Source: Butyricimonas muris
GTDB taxonomy: Bacteria > Bacteroidota > Bacteroidia > Bacteroidales > Marinifilaceae
Reading direction: 5' to 3'
DNA: 64,000 nt
Assembly: GCF_046365375.1 (NCBI RefSeq)
Contig: NZ_JBKEIT010000009.1
Location: forward strand, 225,302 to 289,301
Shown here: piece after piece, positions 1 through 8,865 of the stretch
Layout of the letters: each line of letters opens with the position of its first letter
Position numbering within the stretch: position 1 is the stretch's first letter
Notes under the pieces: model-generated
Database searches by the model: none
Seen by the model: only the letters and a program-made list of their open reading frames with translations
What the model was told of the DNA's origin: nothing
Made by a program: the position numbers and the translations under genes

Positions 1-1076
1 CGCTTAACTTCCACGGAAAACCTCATGGACTTCACCCCCGGGTTCACGTAAAAAATATTCACGTTATACCAGCGAGCCATGACATCCAAAATCGTTTCCA
101 AATCCGTATCCTCGAAATAAAAAATTCCCTCACGCCACAACGAATAATTCCGAGCTTCAACCTGTTTCACCTCAAACCCAAGTTTCCCGTTCTGCCATAT
201 TCCTTGTTGATTAGGTATCAAGGTCACGCTATCTGCCCCTCTTTGCAATTGTACTTTCCCCTCGACCAACGTCGTGACCACCCTTTCGCTGTACGCCGAA
301 ACATTGAAACTTGTACCCAGCACCCTAACATTCACACCATTTACCGCCACGACAAAGGGTTTCCCGACATTCTTCGCCACCTCGAAATATCCCTCTCCCG
401 TCATCTCCACTTTCCGCAGGTCCCCGGTAAAATGAACGGGATATTTTAAGGTTGACTCGGAATTTAACCAAACACGGGTTCCGTCCGCCAACTCCAAAGC
501 AAACTCTCCACCGCGGGGTACTCTCAACGTGTTATACCTCTCGCCCGCTAACGGTATCTCCACGGAATCACTCCCCGTGTACTTTACCATTTTGTCCGAT
601 GTTTGAATTTCAGTTCCTCCCGCCTCTTCTATGCGCAATCGTGTCGTGTCGTTCAACTCGACCTTGCGCCCGTCAGCCAATTGCAATTGGGCCTTCACCA
701 CACCATGAGTAATGGCAACCATCTGCACGGGTACTTGCTCCCGTGATGTATCCCGGCTTATAAACCAAAAAGCCGCAATTGTCAATGGCAGTACAATCGC
801 CGCCGCGTATCTGCTCCACACGATACGCCGTTGTTTCCTTATCCGTTGTTTCGTGAGTTCCCAACGGGCATCTGTCATCCGTCGTCCCGCGGCTTGTTCT
901 TCCCACACTTTATCGTTTGTTTCCAACGATATTTTCAACCGCTCGTACTCCTCTTGATGTCGCCCGTCTTCCGCGAGCCAACGGGATAATTCCTCCCGTT
1001 CCCTCTCGTCCATTGTTCCCGTCAGTTCTTTCGCTATCAGCCGGGCAATCATCATTCGTCGTTCTAATAAATCCAT
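1..1076 (-). CDS. FecR-family anti-sigma factor (partial, C-terminus beyond window)
   Basis: Inner-membrane anti-sigma factor of the FecR type. Such proteins hold an ECF sigma factor and release it when a cognate SusC-like receptor signals through its STN domain. The frame starts at the ATG complementary to 1074-1076 and runs off the left edge, so about 358 codons are seen. A cytoplasmic N-terminus (about 85 residues) is followed by one membrane segment near 88-106 (YAAAIVLPLTIAAFWFI). Then come the FecR core (LADGTRVWLNSESTLKYPV, GEGYFEV, VLGTSFNVSAY) and the start of the DUF4974-like C-terminal domain (DLETILDVMARWYNVN). The sigma gene 1170-1709 lies directly upstream on the same strand, which makes it the obvious partner. 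The SusC it serves should lie to the left, outside the window. Confidence 0.93.
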   Translation of the reverse strand, partial: MDLLERRMMIARLIAKELTGTMDEREREELSRWLAEDGRHQEEYERLKISLETNDKVWEEQAAGRRMTDARWELTKQRIRKQRRIVWSRYAAAIVLPLTIAAFWFISRDTSREQVPVQMVAITHGVVKAQLQLADGRKVELNDTTRLRIEEAGGTEIQTSDKMVKYTGSDSVEIPLAGERYNTLRVPRGGEFALELADGTRVWLNSESTLKYPVHFTGDLRKVEMTGEGYFEVAKNVGKPFVVAVNGVNVRVLGTSFNVSAYSERVVTTLVEGKVQLQRGADSVTLIPNQQGIWQNGKLGFEVKQVEARNYSLWREGIFYFEDTDLETILDVMARWYNVNIFYVNPGVKSMRFSVEVK

Positions 1077-1085
1077 ATAATTATT

Positions 1086-1137
1086 GTTGTTTTACCCTAG
1101 AGATTACTTCAAAACCCAAGTGGGTGGGTAAAACAGC
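1086..1137 (-). promoter_or_regulatory. Stem-loop in the sigma/anti-sigma intergenic leader
   Basis: A perfect 9-bp inverted repeat pairs GTTTTACCC (1089-1097) with GGGTAAAAC (1126-1134). It extends outward with one mismatch and encloses a second small palindrome, ACCCAAGTGGGT (1114-1125). It sits between the stop of the sigma gene and the FecR start codon. It may limit read-through from sigma into anti-sigma or stabilise one of the messages. The function is inference; only the pairing is seen. Confidence 0.5.
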
Positions 1138-1169
1138 AAAAAAAATTCAAAGAAAGACGATTTTAACAT

Positions 1170-1709
1170 TTAATCGCTCAAAAGGAACGTCAAAATAAGG
1201 AAATAATTTTTTGATAATAAACCTCTTAATGTCACGTAAGCCGATTTCTTCAAATCTTTCACCGTGTTCACGGAAATCTGTAACTCTTCGGCAACCTCCG
1301 TGTTGTTCATACCTTCCAAATTCAATCGAATAATCTCACGAGTCCGGGGTGGCAATTGCTCTATTGCCGCGTACAAAATCCGTATGGTTTCCTGACGTGT
1401 CGCCTCTTCCAGAAAATTATAATCATCCGCATCATCTTCATCCAACTGTGCGAAATAATGCTCCGCCGCACGTTGATGTTTACAATGATTCCAGTACAAA
1501 TGCCTCGCCACCGTGTATAAAAAGGCCTTCCCGTACTCCACGGAAATAATCTCCTCCCGCCGCTCAAACACTCGCATGAATGCCTCCTGCGCCAAATCTG
1601 CCGCCAATTCATCGTCACCCGTGTAACGTCGCATAAACGCCTGCACGGCTGGAAAATTCTCCCGAAAGAATTTCTCAAACTCTTTATCTGACTTAATAAC
1701 AACACCCAT
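1170..1709 (-). CDS. RNA polymerase ECF-type sigma-70 factor
   Basis: ECF sigma factor of 179 residues that would direct RNA polymerase to the promoter of a TonB-dependent uptake locus. Region 2 is visible at about residues 10-80 (DELAADLAQEAFMRVFERRE, with the YTVARHLYWN segment). Region 4 is at about 115-165, with a helix-turn-helix (MNNTEVAEELQISVNTVK) after the LPPRTREIIRLNLEG segment. Length is usual for Bacteroidetes ECF factors paired with FecR. It precedes the FecR gene ending at the left edge by about 90 bp, and a good TTG/TACTTTTG promoter lies just upstream. The ATG at 1709 is the chosen start because the -7 box ends only 7 bp before it, so translation starts very near the 5' end of the message. 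Confidence 0.95.
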   Translation of the reverse strand: MGVVIKSDKEFEKFFRENFPAVQAFMRRYTGDDELAADLAQEAFMRVFERREEIISVEYGKAFLYTVARHLYWNHCKHQRAAEHYFAQLDEDDADDYNFLEEATRQETIRILYAAIEQLPPRTREIIRLNLEGMNNTEVAEELQISVNTVKDLKKSAYVTLRGLLSKNYFLILTFLLSD

Positions 1710-1716
1710 GATGTTG

Positions 1717-1746
1717 CAAAAGTAATGATTTATTCAATTAATCCAA
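1717..1746 (-). promoter_or_regulatory. Bacteroidetes-type promoter of the ECF sigma gene
   Basis: On the minus strand TACTTTTG (complement of 1717-1724) matches the -7 consensus TAnnTTTG. TTG (complement of 1744-1746) lies 19 bp upstream, as expected for the -33 element. The leader to the ATG at 1709 would be very short. Confidence 0.6.
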
Positions 1747-1794
1747 CACTGAAATTCCATTTGGAAATACATCAATATCTCATCCAAAATTTTT

Positions 1795-2415
1795 TCACTT
1801 TTGTTTTGGTGATTTTATCACCCGTCGCAACGAACTCACCGGAATGGTCAACTTCACGTTCATTTGCAAATGATAAGGCGGTTGATTGGAAAAGTATATC
1901 GCACGGATACTCGATACCATCGACACCATATTTCCCCGGTCATCCATGATCGGACCGCCACTTGAACCTTTCGCGAAATCAGCGGTCATCTCCATCCTGC
2001 GGGAAAAAGGATCACCCGGGTTCAAGGCAATCGTCCGTGACACCCTGCCGTGCGTGTACGCGTACGGGTAGCCTTCCGGGTTACTCAACAAATGCACGTT
2101 CGCCCCCGCCGGAAGATCATCGCCCAAGGGCATCGGGGTAAGCACATCCCCCCGGGTATCAATCTTGAAGAAAGCCATATCCGCCGCCTTGTTAAAACTG
2201 AGAATTTCCGTGATAGGGTAAGCCCGACCGTCCTCTGTCGCCACGAATATCACGCTATCCGCCGGGTTCAACTTCGCTGCCGGATCAAGTAATTCCCAAA
2301 ACACGTGAAAGTTGGTCACGCAAACACCGTCCGCTGTCAACACGACGGCTGTTGCCCACCCGTAAACCATATCCGGACGTGTCGTCACTCCTTGGTATTT
2401 ATTTACCGTCAACAC
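1795..2415 (-). CDS. Trypsin-like serine protease domain (downstream part of a split gene)
   Basis: A 206-residue S1-type serine protease domain. The catalytic His lies in VTNFHVF, the Asp in AADMAFFKI and the Ser in KGSSGGP, in the right order and spacing for the trypsin/DegP fold, so the domain looks intact. The first possible start is a GTG at 2413-2415, inside the end of the upstream frame (2409-2732); the two overlap by GTGTTGA. By itself the product lacks a signal peptide and the first strand of the fold, whereas reading upstream in this frame gives ERRASVLTVNKY, which looks like that first strand. I therefore think this and the upstream frame are one secreted protease broken by a one-base indel. 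Translational coupling of two proteins is the alternative. Confidence 0.8.
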   Translation of the reverse strand: MLTVNKYQGVTTRPDMVYGWATAVVLTADGVCVTNFHVFWELLDPAAKLNPADSVIFVATEDGRAYPITEILSFNKAADMAFFKIDTRGDVLTPMPLGDDLPAGANVHLLSNPEGYPYAYTHGRVSRTIALNPGDPFSRRMEMTADFAKGSSGGPIMDDRGNMVSMVSSIRAIYFSNQPPYHLQMNVKLTIPVSSLRRVIKSPKQK

Positions 2416-2711
2416 GCTCGCCCGCCTTTCCTTGCCTTGATTATATTCTCCGGTGTCATCTCCCGTTTCCCCGCACGCCGGGGCTCGATATTCACCGGAG
2501 TACTCTCCTTCACCCCTTGCGCTTGCTGCCGCAACGCCCGCATTCCCTTGAATAAAGGCAACACCCCTTCCTTCTTCAACGAATCAAGCAAAGCGGCCTC
2601 CTGCCGGGTATAATCCCGGTAAACCACCTCTTGCGCCATGCCTCTCCCGTTCCCTACTAAAAAACAACACAACAAAATACACGATAACTTACTACAAAAT
2701 TCCATAATCAT
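2409..2711 (-). CDS. Signal peptide and N-terminal part of the split serine protease
   Basis: About 100 residues starting at the ATG complementary to 2709-2711 (MIMEFCSKLSC); a GTG at 2732 would add seven residues. Residues 1-24 form a signal peptide with a hydrophobic core ending in MAQ. A charged, helical linker follows and ends KARKGGRAC before a TGA. The frame stops exactly where the protease domain of 1795-2415 begins in another frame, with a 7-base overlap. One extra base near GGGCGAGCG would join KARKGGR to SVLTVNKY. That supports a frameshifted single gene for an exported S1 protease. Without the shift this ORF would make only a short secreted peptide of no known function. Confidence 0.65.
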   Translation of the reverse strand: MIMEFCSKLSCILLCCFLVGNGRGMAQEVVYRDYTRQEAALLDSLKKEGVLPLFKGMRALRQQAQGVKESTPVNIEPRRAGKREMTPENIIKARKGGRAC

Positions 2712-2772
2712 CTTTTTAAATTTAATGTACACCCATATAACAATTCAGAAAGGCAAAAGAGGTATCCGCCGC

Positions 2773-2826
2773 GAAAAAAAATTCCGCCACTCCCGTTTTC
2801 ATGTATTAATGAAACAGAAGTGGCGG
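2773..2826 (-). terminator. Rho-independent terminator of the thioredoxin/GH92 operon
   Basis: CCGCCACT (2784-2791) pairs with AGTGGCGG (2819-2826), with partial pairing of GTTTTCAT and ATGAAAC inside. On the minus strand the stem is followed by AATTTTTTTT. It lies 28 bp after the stop of 2854-4263 and closes the long minus-strand operon. Confidence 0.85.
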
Positions 2827-2853
2827 TAACCACAAAAATGCATTATCTTCTAC

Positions 2854-4263
2854 TTACAACTTCCTGTTATTCACATCCCTCAATTTCCATTCCAACTCTT
2901 TCATAAGTGCTTTATTGTCACTCCTAATATCTTTCTGGAAATAAATTGCTTGCTCCAGCACCGTCTTGGCATCCTCGAAATACCCGATTCGAGCCAAAAA
3001 ATCAGCTACATAGAAAGCCGTTTCACCATACAAGCGATTCGCATTAAAAGCATAAAGAACCCACTCTCTACACGACTCCTTAGTCTTTTCATCCGAAGGT
3101 GAAAGTTTCCAGAAATAATCCGTCCACTCCACGATACGGGGTGTCGTGAGTTCCCCGCGCTTCAAAATACCTCTGGCAAACGATTTCAAAAACTCCGTCT
3201 GCCCTTCCTTACGAATCTCATCTATCACACGATCCTTCTCCGCCTTCATCAAAGTATCGAGGGGATATTCTTGCATCAACCGTTCCATAAAACGAGGAAA
3301 TTCCACCTTGAACTCCTCTTCCCCAACACGATTTTCCGCCCAATAGCAAAGCTTAATATACTGAGGCGTAGCAAAAAACAAGCCACGCCCTCGAGAGATA
3401 TCCAAATCTCCATCCAACACGTTACCGTTCGGGTATATCTTCCCTCCATAATCGGCGAACTTCGCTTTCAAAACCAACAATTCGTTCAACCATTCCCAGT
3501 TTGCCGTTTGAATACTCTGTTTCAAAAATCTCGAAATATGATACTGCACGGGAAATACCGTGTAATAAATAAAATCCCCGTAAAACTTCTCATCCAAAAT
3601 CCGCCCGTCATTGCTAACCTTCATCGTTTCATCCACCAAACGAGTCATCAGTTCCTTGTCATACAAAGACATCTCTTCGAGTAACTTATTATTTTTGCTA
3701 ATCAACTCCTCGGTCGGCATAGCTTTCAAACAAAGATTCACGGCCGCCGGCTTGTTACGCTCATTGGCAGATTGATAATATTCATACAGCATATCCCTAT
3801 CGGCTGTTCCGTTTTTCACGGCTGCCACAAAATTATCTTTTCCCCCGTGACGCTCGTACAGGGCAATCATTCTCCCCTCGGAAATAAAATGCTCTGCATT
3901 CCCGGCTCCCGTCATTTTATGCACCACATCCCCTTTGCCATTGATAAAATAGAATGTCGGGTAAGCATCCGCCGGATATTTCTCCGTGAATTTCTTACCT
4001 TCCGGACTCTCGGCATCTATTTTATAATTGATAAAATTCGAGTTATAAAACGCACCCACCTTTTCTTGGGGGAAAACTTTAGTTGCCACTTGCTTACAGG
4101 GACCACACCAAGTGGTGTAAACATCCACGAAGACCACTTTATTTTTCTTCTTTGCTTGAGCCAAAACTTTATCCCAAGTACCCGACTCAAACTTCACACC
4201 TTGCGCCTCAACCGATAGAGAAGCAAACATCACGCAAACCAACAATAGTACTACTTTTTTCAT
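2854..4263 (-). CDS. Secreted thioredoxin-fold protein with long helical C-terminus
   Basis: A 469-residue exported protein: signal peptide 1-20 (ending VEAQ), then a thioredoxin domain to about residue 130 with the redox pair in TTWCGPCKQ (C53, C56) and the conserved DAYPTFYFI cis-proline loop. The rest is about 330 residues of mostly helical sequence with no motif I recognise, perhaps helical repeats. Family knowledge suggests a periplasmic disulfide oxidoreductase or a chaperone with a client-binding tail. It is the last gene before the terminator at 2784-2826 and follows the GH92 gene by 45 bp, so it is probably expressed with the phosphoesterase/mannosidase operon and may keep its exported enzymes folded (inference). 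Confidence 0.88.
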   Translation of the reverse strand: MKKVVLLLVCVMFASLSVEAQGVKFESGTWDKVLAQAKKKNKVVFVDVYTTWCGPCKQVATKVFPQEKVGAFYNSNFINYKIDAESPEGKKFTEKYPADAYPTFYFINGKGDVVHKMTGAGNAEHFISEGRMIALYERHGGKDNFVAAVKNGTADRDMLYEYYQSANERNKPAAVNLCLKAMPTEELISKNNKLLEEMSLYDKELMTRLVDETMKVSNDGRILDEKFYGDFIYYTVFPVQYHISRFLKQSIQTANWEWLNELLVLKAKFADYGGKIYPNGNVLDGDLDISRGRGLFFATPQYIKLCYWAENRVGEEEFKVEFPRFMERLMQEYPLDTLMKAEKDRVIDEIRKEGQTEFLKSFARGILKRGELTTPRIVEWTDYFWKLSPSDEKTKESCREWVLYAFNANRLYGETAFYVADFLARIGYFEDAKTVLEQAIYFQKDIRSDNKALMKELEWKLRDVNNRKL

Positions 4264-4308
4264 ATTCTAAAATATACTGTTAATAATTTATTTATCCATA
4301 CACTCACT

Positions 4309-7197
4309 CTAGCGAGTTACTTTTTTCCATTTCCATTCCAAAAACTGCCCCTCGTAATCCTCGAAATAGAGAAGTCGAAAGGGGTGATACCCCTGTTGCA
4401 GGGCAATACGCCCGAATGCCGACACGGCTGCATGAGAACCGTCATTATCAACCACTTTCCGGTCACCGACGTAAAGTACGCTACCATCGTCAGACTTCAA
4501 CTCGAACTCGTAAACACCCCGTGACGGCACCCGAATCCAGCCTTCCCAAATGTAACCATAGTGGTCCTCACGAGGAGCTTGGTCGATGCGAATCACGGGC
4601 ATATAACCGGAATCCGCGGGCTGAATCTTTTCCATATCCTCCACGCCGGTAAATTTACCCTCGTAATAGCGATAGCGAAAACCTTTATTCAGGGCGTGCG
4701 GTCTTTCAGCAGGACGATAGACGGCTTTTACCGCCGGCAATTCCAGCAATCGACTGGGGAGATACCCCTCCTTGAAACCCCGCACACGAAGAATCGCGGA
4801 AGAATCCAAACGAATCGCCTCGTGATACAAGGGAGAAAACGAGGTAGGTTCACTACCGTCCAGCGTGTAATGCAATTCGGCACCGGAGGTCGTACATCCT
4901 ATTTCAAAAACAACGGCATCCTCGAAAAGATAAAGGTCTCGCGAAACATAGGGAATGGCAACCTGCTTATCACGAGTCATGGAATAAGGTTGCCCCGAAC
5001 CGTAACCGCCCCATTCCGTACAAGGCTCCGCCGAAAGTTCAAACGACAACTCACCTCCTTGCATCAATTCCTCGTAAGTAATAAAACAACGCTTCATTTC
5101 CCTACCATTCAGACACACCCGGCGGATGTAAGTATTAGAAGCGGGCTCATTAGCCGTAATGACCAATCGTTTGCCATTTGCCAAACAAATCGTCGCCTCG
5201 GGAAACAAAGGGGACGTGAGAATAAACTCGTTGGAACCGGGACACACGGGATAGAACCCCAGACTGCTCATAATGTACCAAGCTGACATCTGCCCACAAT
5301 CCTCGTTACCGCAAATGCCGTCAGGAGTCGGTCGGTACATCTCTTTCAAGATGCGACGTACCATTTCCTGCGTTTTCCAAGGCTGTCCCGCGTAAGTATA
5401 AAGATACGCCATGTGATGGCTCGGTTCATTGCCATGGGCATACTGACCAATCAATCCGGTAATATCGGGCAAATCGCTCTCGACCGTCGAAGTCCCATGG
5501 AAAAGAGAATCCAAATCCGCGAGAAACATCGCCTCTCCCCCGTAAAGCTGTATCATCCCCCGTACATCATGAGGAACAAAGAAACGATATTGCCAAGCAT
5601 TAGCCTCCGTGTAAGCACGCCCAACCCGGCAAGGGTCAAACGCCGGTTCCCAATTACCGTCCAATCGCTTGGGACGAAAAAAACGACCGAAACCGTCAAA
5701 TACATTCGCGTAATTACCGGCACGGAGAGCGAAACGCCGTGCTGTTTCACTCTCTCCCAATGCCGTAGCCAAACGGGAAATACACCAATCGTCATAAGCA
5801 AATTCCAACAGGCAGGATACGGATTCCCGTCGTAAATCGGAAGGAATAAAACCATAACGGGTATAATAAGCCGCCCCTTTGGCGTTTTTCTCGGCAGAAA
5901 GAGTCATCGCCTCCAACGCTTGGCGGGCATCAAAACCGCGGATACCTTTCAAATAGGCGTCCGCTATCACGGAAACGGCGTGATAACCAATCATCGTATT
6001 CGTTTCACCCGAGGAAAGCGACCAAATGGGAAGTTCTCCCGTGACATCATAAATATTCAGCATGGAATTGACCATATCGCCGACCAAAGTCGTATCCAGA
6101 AGCGTCATCAAAGGATGCCATGCTCGAAAAGTATCCCACAAAGAAAAAGTAGAATACTGCTTACGGCGACCGTCAACCTTACCCGTCTTCATATCATGAC
6201 GCCGATAGTCACCATTGGCATCACTGACTAAATTAGGCGTGAGAAAACTATGATACAAGGCGGTATAAAAATTAGCACATTCATCCGCCGTGCCCCCCTT
6301 CACCCGTACGCGGGAAAGCACTTGCCGCCAACGTTGTTCCGCTTCCCGGCGGAAATGGTCAAATCCATCTCCCGTGAAATCATGTTCCAGATTATCGCGA
6401 GCATTTTCCTCGCTGACGCACGACAACCCCACGTACATTTCCACGGACTCCTTCGGTAAAAGGCGGAACGTGGCAATAACCTGCAATCTTTCTCCCGTGA
6501 TGGAATCGACAGAATCAACCGTTTTTCCCTCTTTCACCCATCGTAGAGAATGAAACGGACGGGAGAAACGAGCTATAAAATAAATATGCTGATTATCCAC
6601 CCACCCGGAAGTATTACGTCCCCCGCGTATCTCGTTATCACCGGTTCGTTCCATCCGTGCCTCTTTGATTTTATCGTCACTCAACGCGTGCGCCAAATCC
6701 ACAACAATCGACACCTCGCCACCCCGCTCGAATGTATAACGATGCACACCCGTGTAAGGGGTTGCGGTCAGTTCCGCTTCTATTCCCTCCGCAGGCAACT
6801 CCACCCGATAATAACCGGGCATAGCCTCTTCCCGTTCATGAGAAAACGGATGAGGGGGCATCCAGTCGGCAGTCCAGTCAGGCGAAAGCTCTCGGGAAGA
6901 GGGATATACCAGAATATCACCCCAATCGATGCAACCCGTCCCGTTCAAATGCGTGTGCGAAAACCCGAACAGAGTTGAATCACTATAATGATAACCGGAA
7001 CAGGCATCCCAATTCCCTCGCCGCGTATCCGGACTCAACTGCACCATCCCTTGCGGCACCGTTGCCCCCGGATACGTATGCCCGTGGAACCCCGTCCCGA
7101 CAAAAGGATTGACTGCATTAACCGCCGAATCTTTCGGCTCGGAACAAGCCACACACAGCAACAACGCCATGTACGCCGTATTTATTATTTTCATCAT
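4309..7197 (-). CDS. GH92 alpha-mannosidase with CHB_HEX_C-like and PA14 domains
   Basis: A 962-residue exported glycoside hydrolase of family 92, calcium-dependent exo-alpha-mannosidases common in gut Bacteroidetes. The N-terminus is lipoprotein-like (Cys18 in LLLCVACSE). The GH92 N-domain begins NPFVGTGFHGHTYPGATVPQ, and the (alpha/alpha)6 catalytic domain holds the conserved GNEDCGQMSAWYIMSSLGFYP stretch, whose Glu is the presumed catalytic acid. About residues 740-810 contain HYTLDGSEPT, typical of the chitobiase/hexosaminidase C-terminal beta domain. The final 130 residues look like a PA14 domain (YEFELKSDDGSVLYVGD), probably glycan-binding. Its ATG overlaps the stop of the phosphoesterase/PLC gene by 4 bp. 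Linkage specificity (alpha-1,2 is commonest) cannot be read from sequence alone. Confidence 0.95.
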   Translation of the reverse strand: MMKIINTAYMALLLCVACSEPKDSAVNAVNPFVGTGFHGHTYPGATVPQGMVQLSPDTRRGNWDACSGYHYSDSTLFGFSHTHLNGTGCIDWGDILVYPSSRELSPDWTADWMPPHPFSHEREEAMPGYYRVELPAEGIEAELTATPYTGVHRYTFERGGEVSIVVDLAHALSDDKIKEARMERTGDNEIRGGRNTSGWVDNQHIYFIARFSRPFHSLRWVKEGKTVDSVDSITGERLQVIATFRLLPKESVEMYVGLSCVSEENARDNLEHDFTGDGFDHFRREAEQRWRQVLSRVRVKGGTADECANFYTALYHSFLTPNLVSDANGDYRRHDMKTGKVDGRRKQYSTFSLWDTFRAWHPLMTLLDTTLVGDMVNSMLNIYDVTGELPIWSLSSGETNTMIGYHAVSVIADAYLKGIRGFDARQALEAMTLSAEKNAKGAAYYTRYGFIPSDLRRESVSCLLEFAYDDWCISRLATALGESETARRFALRAGNYANVFDGFGRFFRPKRLDGNWEPAFDPCRVGRAYTEANAWQYRFFVPHDVRGMIQLYGGEAMFLADLDSLFHGTSTVESDLPDITGLIGQYAHGNEPSHHMAYLYTYAGQPWKTQEMVRRILKEMYRPTPDGICGNEDCGQMSAWYIMSSLGFYPVCPGSNEFILTSPLFPEATICLANGKRLVITANEPASNTYIRRVCLNGREMKRCFITYEELMQGGELSFELSAEPCTEWGGYGSGQPYSMTRDKQVAIPYVSRDLYLFEDAVVFEIGCTTSGAELHYTLDGSEPTSFSPLYHEAIRLDSSAILRVRGFKEGYLPSRLLELPAVKAVYRPAERPHALNKGFRYRYYEGKFTGVEDMEKIQPADSGYMPVIRIDQAPREDHYGYIWEGWIRVPSRGVYEFELKSDDGSVLYVGDRKVVDNDGSHAAVSAFGRIALQQGYHPFRLLYFEDYEGQFLEWKWKKVTR

Positions 7198-8861
7198 TCA
7201 AGCAACTTACGTAACATCTTCAAATCATCCGTACCCACCAAATCAACACCTATCTCTAAAAACAATTTCTTCACCGCTTTCCTCTCCGGCTCCCCCCACC
7301 AACGGAAAAGCTTATTCTCGCCATGAGCCTTATCCAGTATCTCCTTCATCTTCCTGTACTCCTCTTCCGGCATCTTCCCTCTCCCCCGCCAAGTAAAATA
7401 GCGGGAATAATGATCACTGACCACCGGAATCAACGTAGTCGGCTTCCCGACCCCGAGATCCCAAATCATCCCGTCGAGAAACATAAAGCGACTCTGTTCT
7501 CGCGACAACACACGCGTGGGACGTTTACCGGAGATAAAAAGCAACACGGCTCCTTCCCGGTATTCCCCCTCGTCCAGCGAGCAAAAATATTTCCGGTAAG
7601 ATTCCATCTTCTCTTTCAACACTCGATAGAGTTCCTCCGCATCACTTTTAAACTCAACCATCAAGAAAAAAGGGCGATCACTACCGGGATACACCTTTCC
7701 CCCGTTTGCCTCTATCCGTGCCACCAAAGGTTTCAAGTACATATTCTCGAACGTGCGGGCAGCTCGACGAAAAAACGGCTTGCTATGCCCCACGTACACG
7801 TCCCCGTCTATCAGCCACAAATCCGCCTCCACGCAATTAAAGCGACAGGACAAGGCGTCCTCCAACGGACGGCGGCGCCAATAGTCATTATGCGAAAACG
7901 CGTTATAGTGAATCTTCTCCCGAGCCTTTACCGGAAGCGTACGATTCAACACCGGCTCCACCGTTTCCAACTCCCCCTCCCCGTTTTTCCAACGGCAGGA
8001 AGCCACCGTCACCCGGTCATCCTTGATGCGCAACACGGCAAAAGAGCCATTGCCATCCTCGTCTTTCCAAGCGTTATTCACCTCGTAAATCGGGTATCCC
8101 CGGTACTCCGGCATCATGGCTATATGCGTATGCCCGGCAAAAAAAGCGGCAACATTATATTTGTCAAGCACGTCGAACAACTCCTCCCGTGCCTCCCGAG
8201 GCCACCATTCGATTGCCCACGAGTCCGTGCCATAGTGCTGAATATAAACAACCGGTTCCCCGTTGGAAGCGTACGTCTGCAAATCCGCTTTCAACCACTC
8301 CAAATTACTCTCGCAATAGGAAGTATCTCCCGCGTACCGTTGCGCGTGCACTAAATGCACATCCCCCGCGTTCCACGAATAACTCCGGCTGGAAGGATGC
8401 CAGTTCAGAATCTCCCCGTTTCGCAAACGAACAACCAAAAGAGAATCCAAATAATTCTTTATCAACTGCAAATGTTCCTCGTTATTGGGTGCGCCATCCC
8501 TCGCCACGTCCAAATCATGATTCCCCAAACCGGGATAAACCGGAAAATGAATCCGCCTTTCCCCCTCCCCGCGTTCATACCGCTGACGGTAAAGGTCAAT
8601 GATTTCCGGACGGGAACGGTCAAATATATCACCGGCTATCACCACGCCGTTCACCCGGCTAATCACCTCCCCGTCGGGCATCACGAAATGTCCCGGCACC
8701 CGATTCATCGCCACCACGTGATAGTATTGATCCGTCTCGGGCAAAAAATCGAAATGCAAATCAGCCGCGATGATAAAGGTAACATCCCGTTGTCCGCAAG
8801 CAACCTTCCCCGCTCCCGCCCACACGACAAGGATAAAAAACAATGCAATATATTTCACCAT
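7194..8861 (-). CDS. Calcineurin-like phosphoesterase fused to a PLC/GDPD-like domain
   Basis: A 555-residue exported protein with two phosphodiester-related halves. After a signal peptide (ending GKVACGQ) comes a metallophosphoesterase domain with the usual metal-binding blocks: AADLHFD, AGDIFDRS, GLGNHDLD and FAGHTHIA. From about residue 315 a second domain starts AFSHNDYWRRRPLEDALSCR, followed by NCVEADLWLIDGDVYVGHSK and FFLMVEFKS. This is the pattern of PI-PLC/glycerophosphodiester phosphodiesterase-like TIM barrels, including the first His, the Glu-x-Asp metal ligands and the second His. It overlaps the GH92 gene by 4 bp and follows the alkaline phosphatase by 4 bp, so the products should be made together. 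The true substrate is unknown; a phospholipid head group, inositol phosphate or sugar phosphodiester are candidates. Confidence 0.88.
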   Translation of the reverse strand: MVKYIALFFILVVWAGAGKVACGQRDVTFIIAADLHFDFLPETDQYYHVVAMNRVPGHFVMPDGEVISRVNGVVIAGDIFDRSRPEIIDLYRQRYERGEGERRIHFPVYPGLGNHDLDVARDGAPNNEEHLQLIKNYLDSLLVVRLRNGEILNWHPSSRSYSWNAGDVHLVHAQRYAGDTSYCESNLEWLKADLQTYASNGEPVVYIQHYGTDSWAIEWWPREAREELFDVLDKYNVAAFFAGHTHIAMMPEYRGYPIYEVNNAWKDEDGNGSFAVLRIKDDRVTVASCRWKNGEGELETVEPVLNRTLPVKAREKIHYNAFSHNDYWRRRPLEDALSCRFNCVEADLWLIDGDVYVGHSKPFFRRAARTFENMYLKPLVARIEANGGKVYPGSDRPFFLMVEFKSDAEELYRVLKEKMESYRKYFCSLDEGEYREGAVLLFISGKRPTRVLSREQSRFMFLDGMIWDLGVGKPTTLIPVVSDHYSRYFTWRGRGKMPEEEYRKMKEILDKAHGENKLFRWWGEPERKAVKKLFLEIGVDLVGTDDLKMLRKLLE

Positions 8862-8865
8862 CTCT

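Noticed and set aside
2638..2829. Small plus-strand frame over the protease leader and terminator
   Set aside because: It covers a terminator hairpin and the start of the protease gene and has no signal, domain or promoter.
7323..8354. A 343-codon open frame on the plus strand
   Set aside because: It is the antisense shadow of the metallophosphoesterase/PLC gene and has the His/Pro/Arg-rich composition of such frames.
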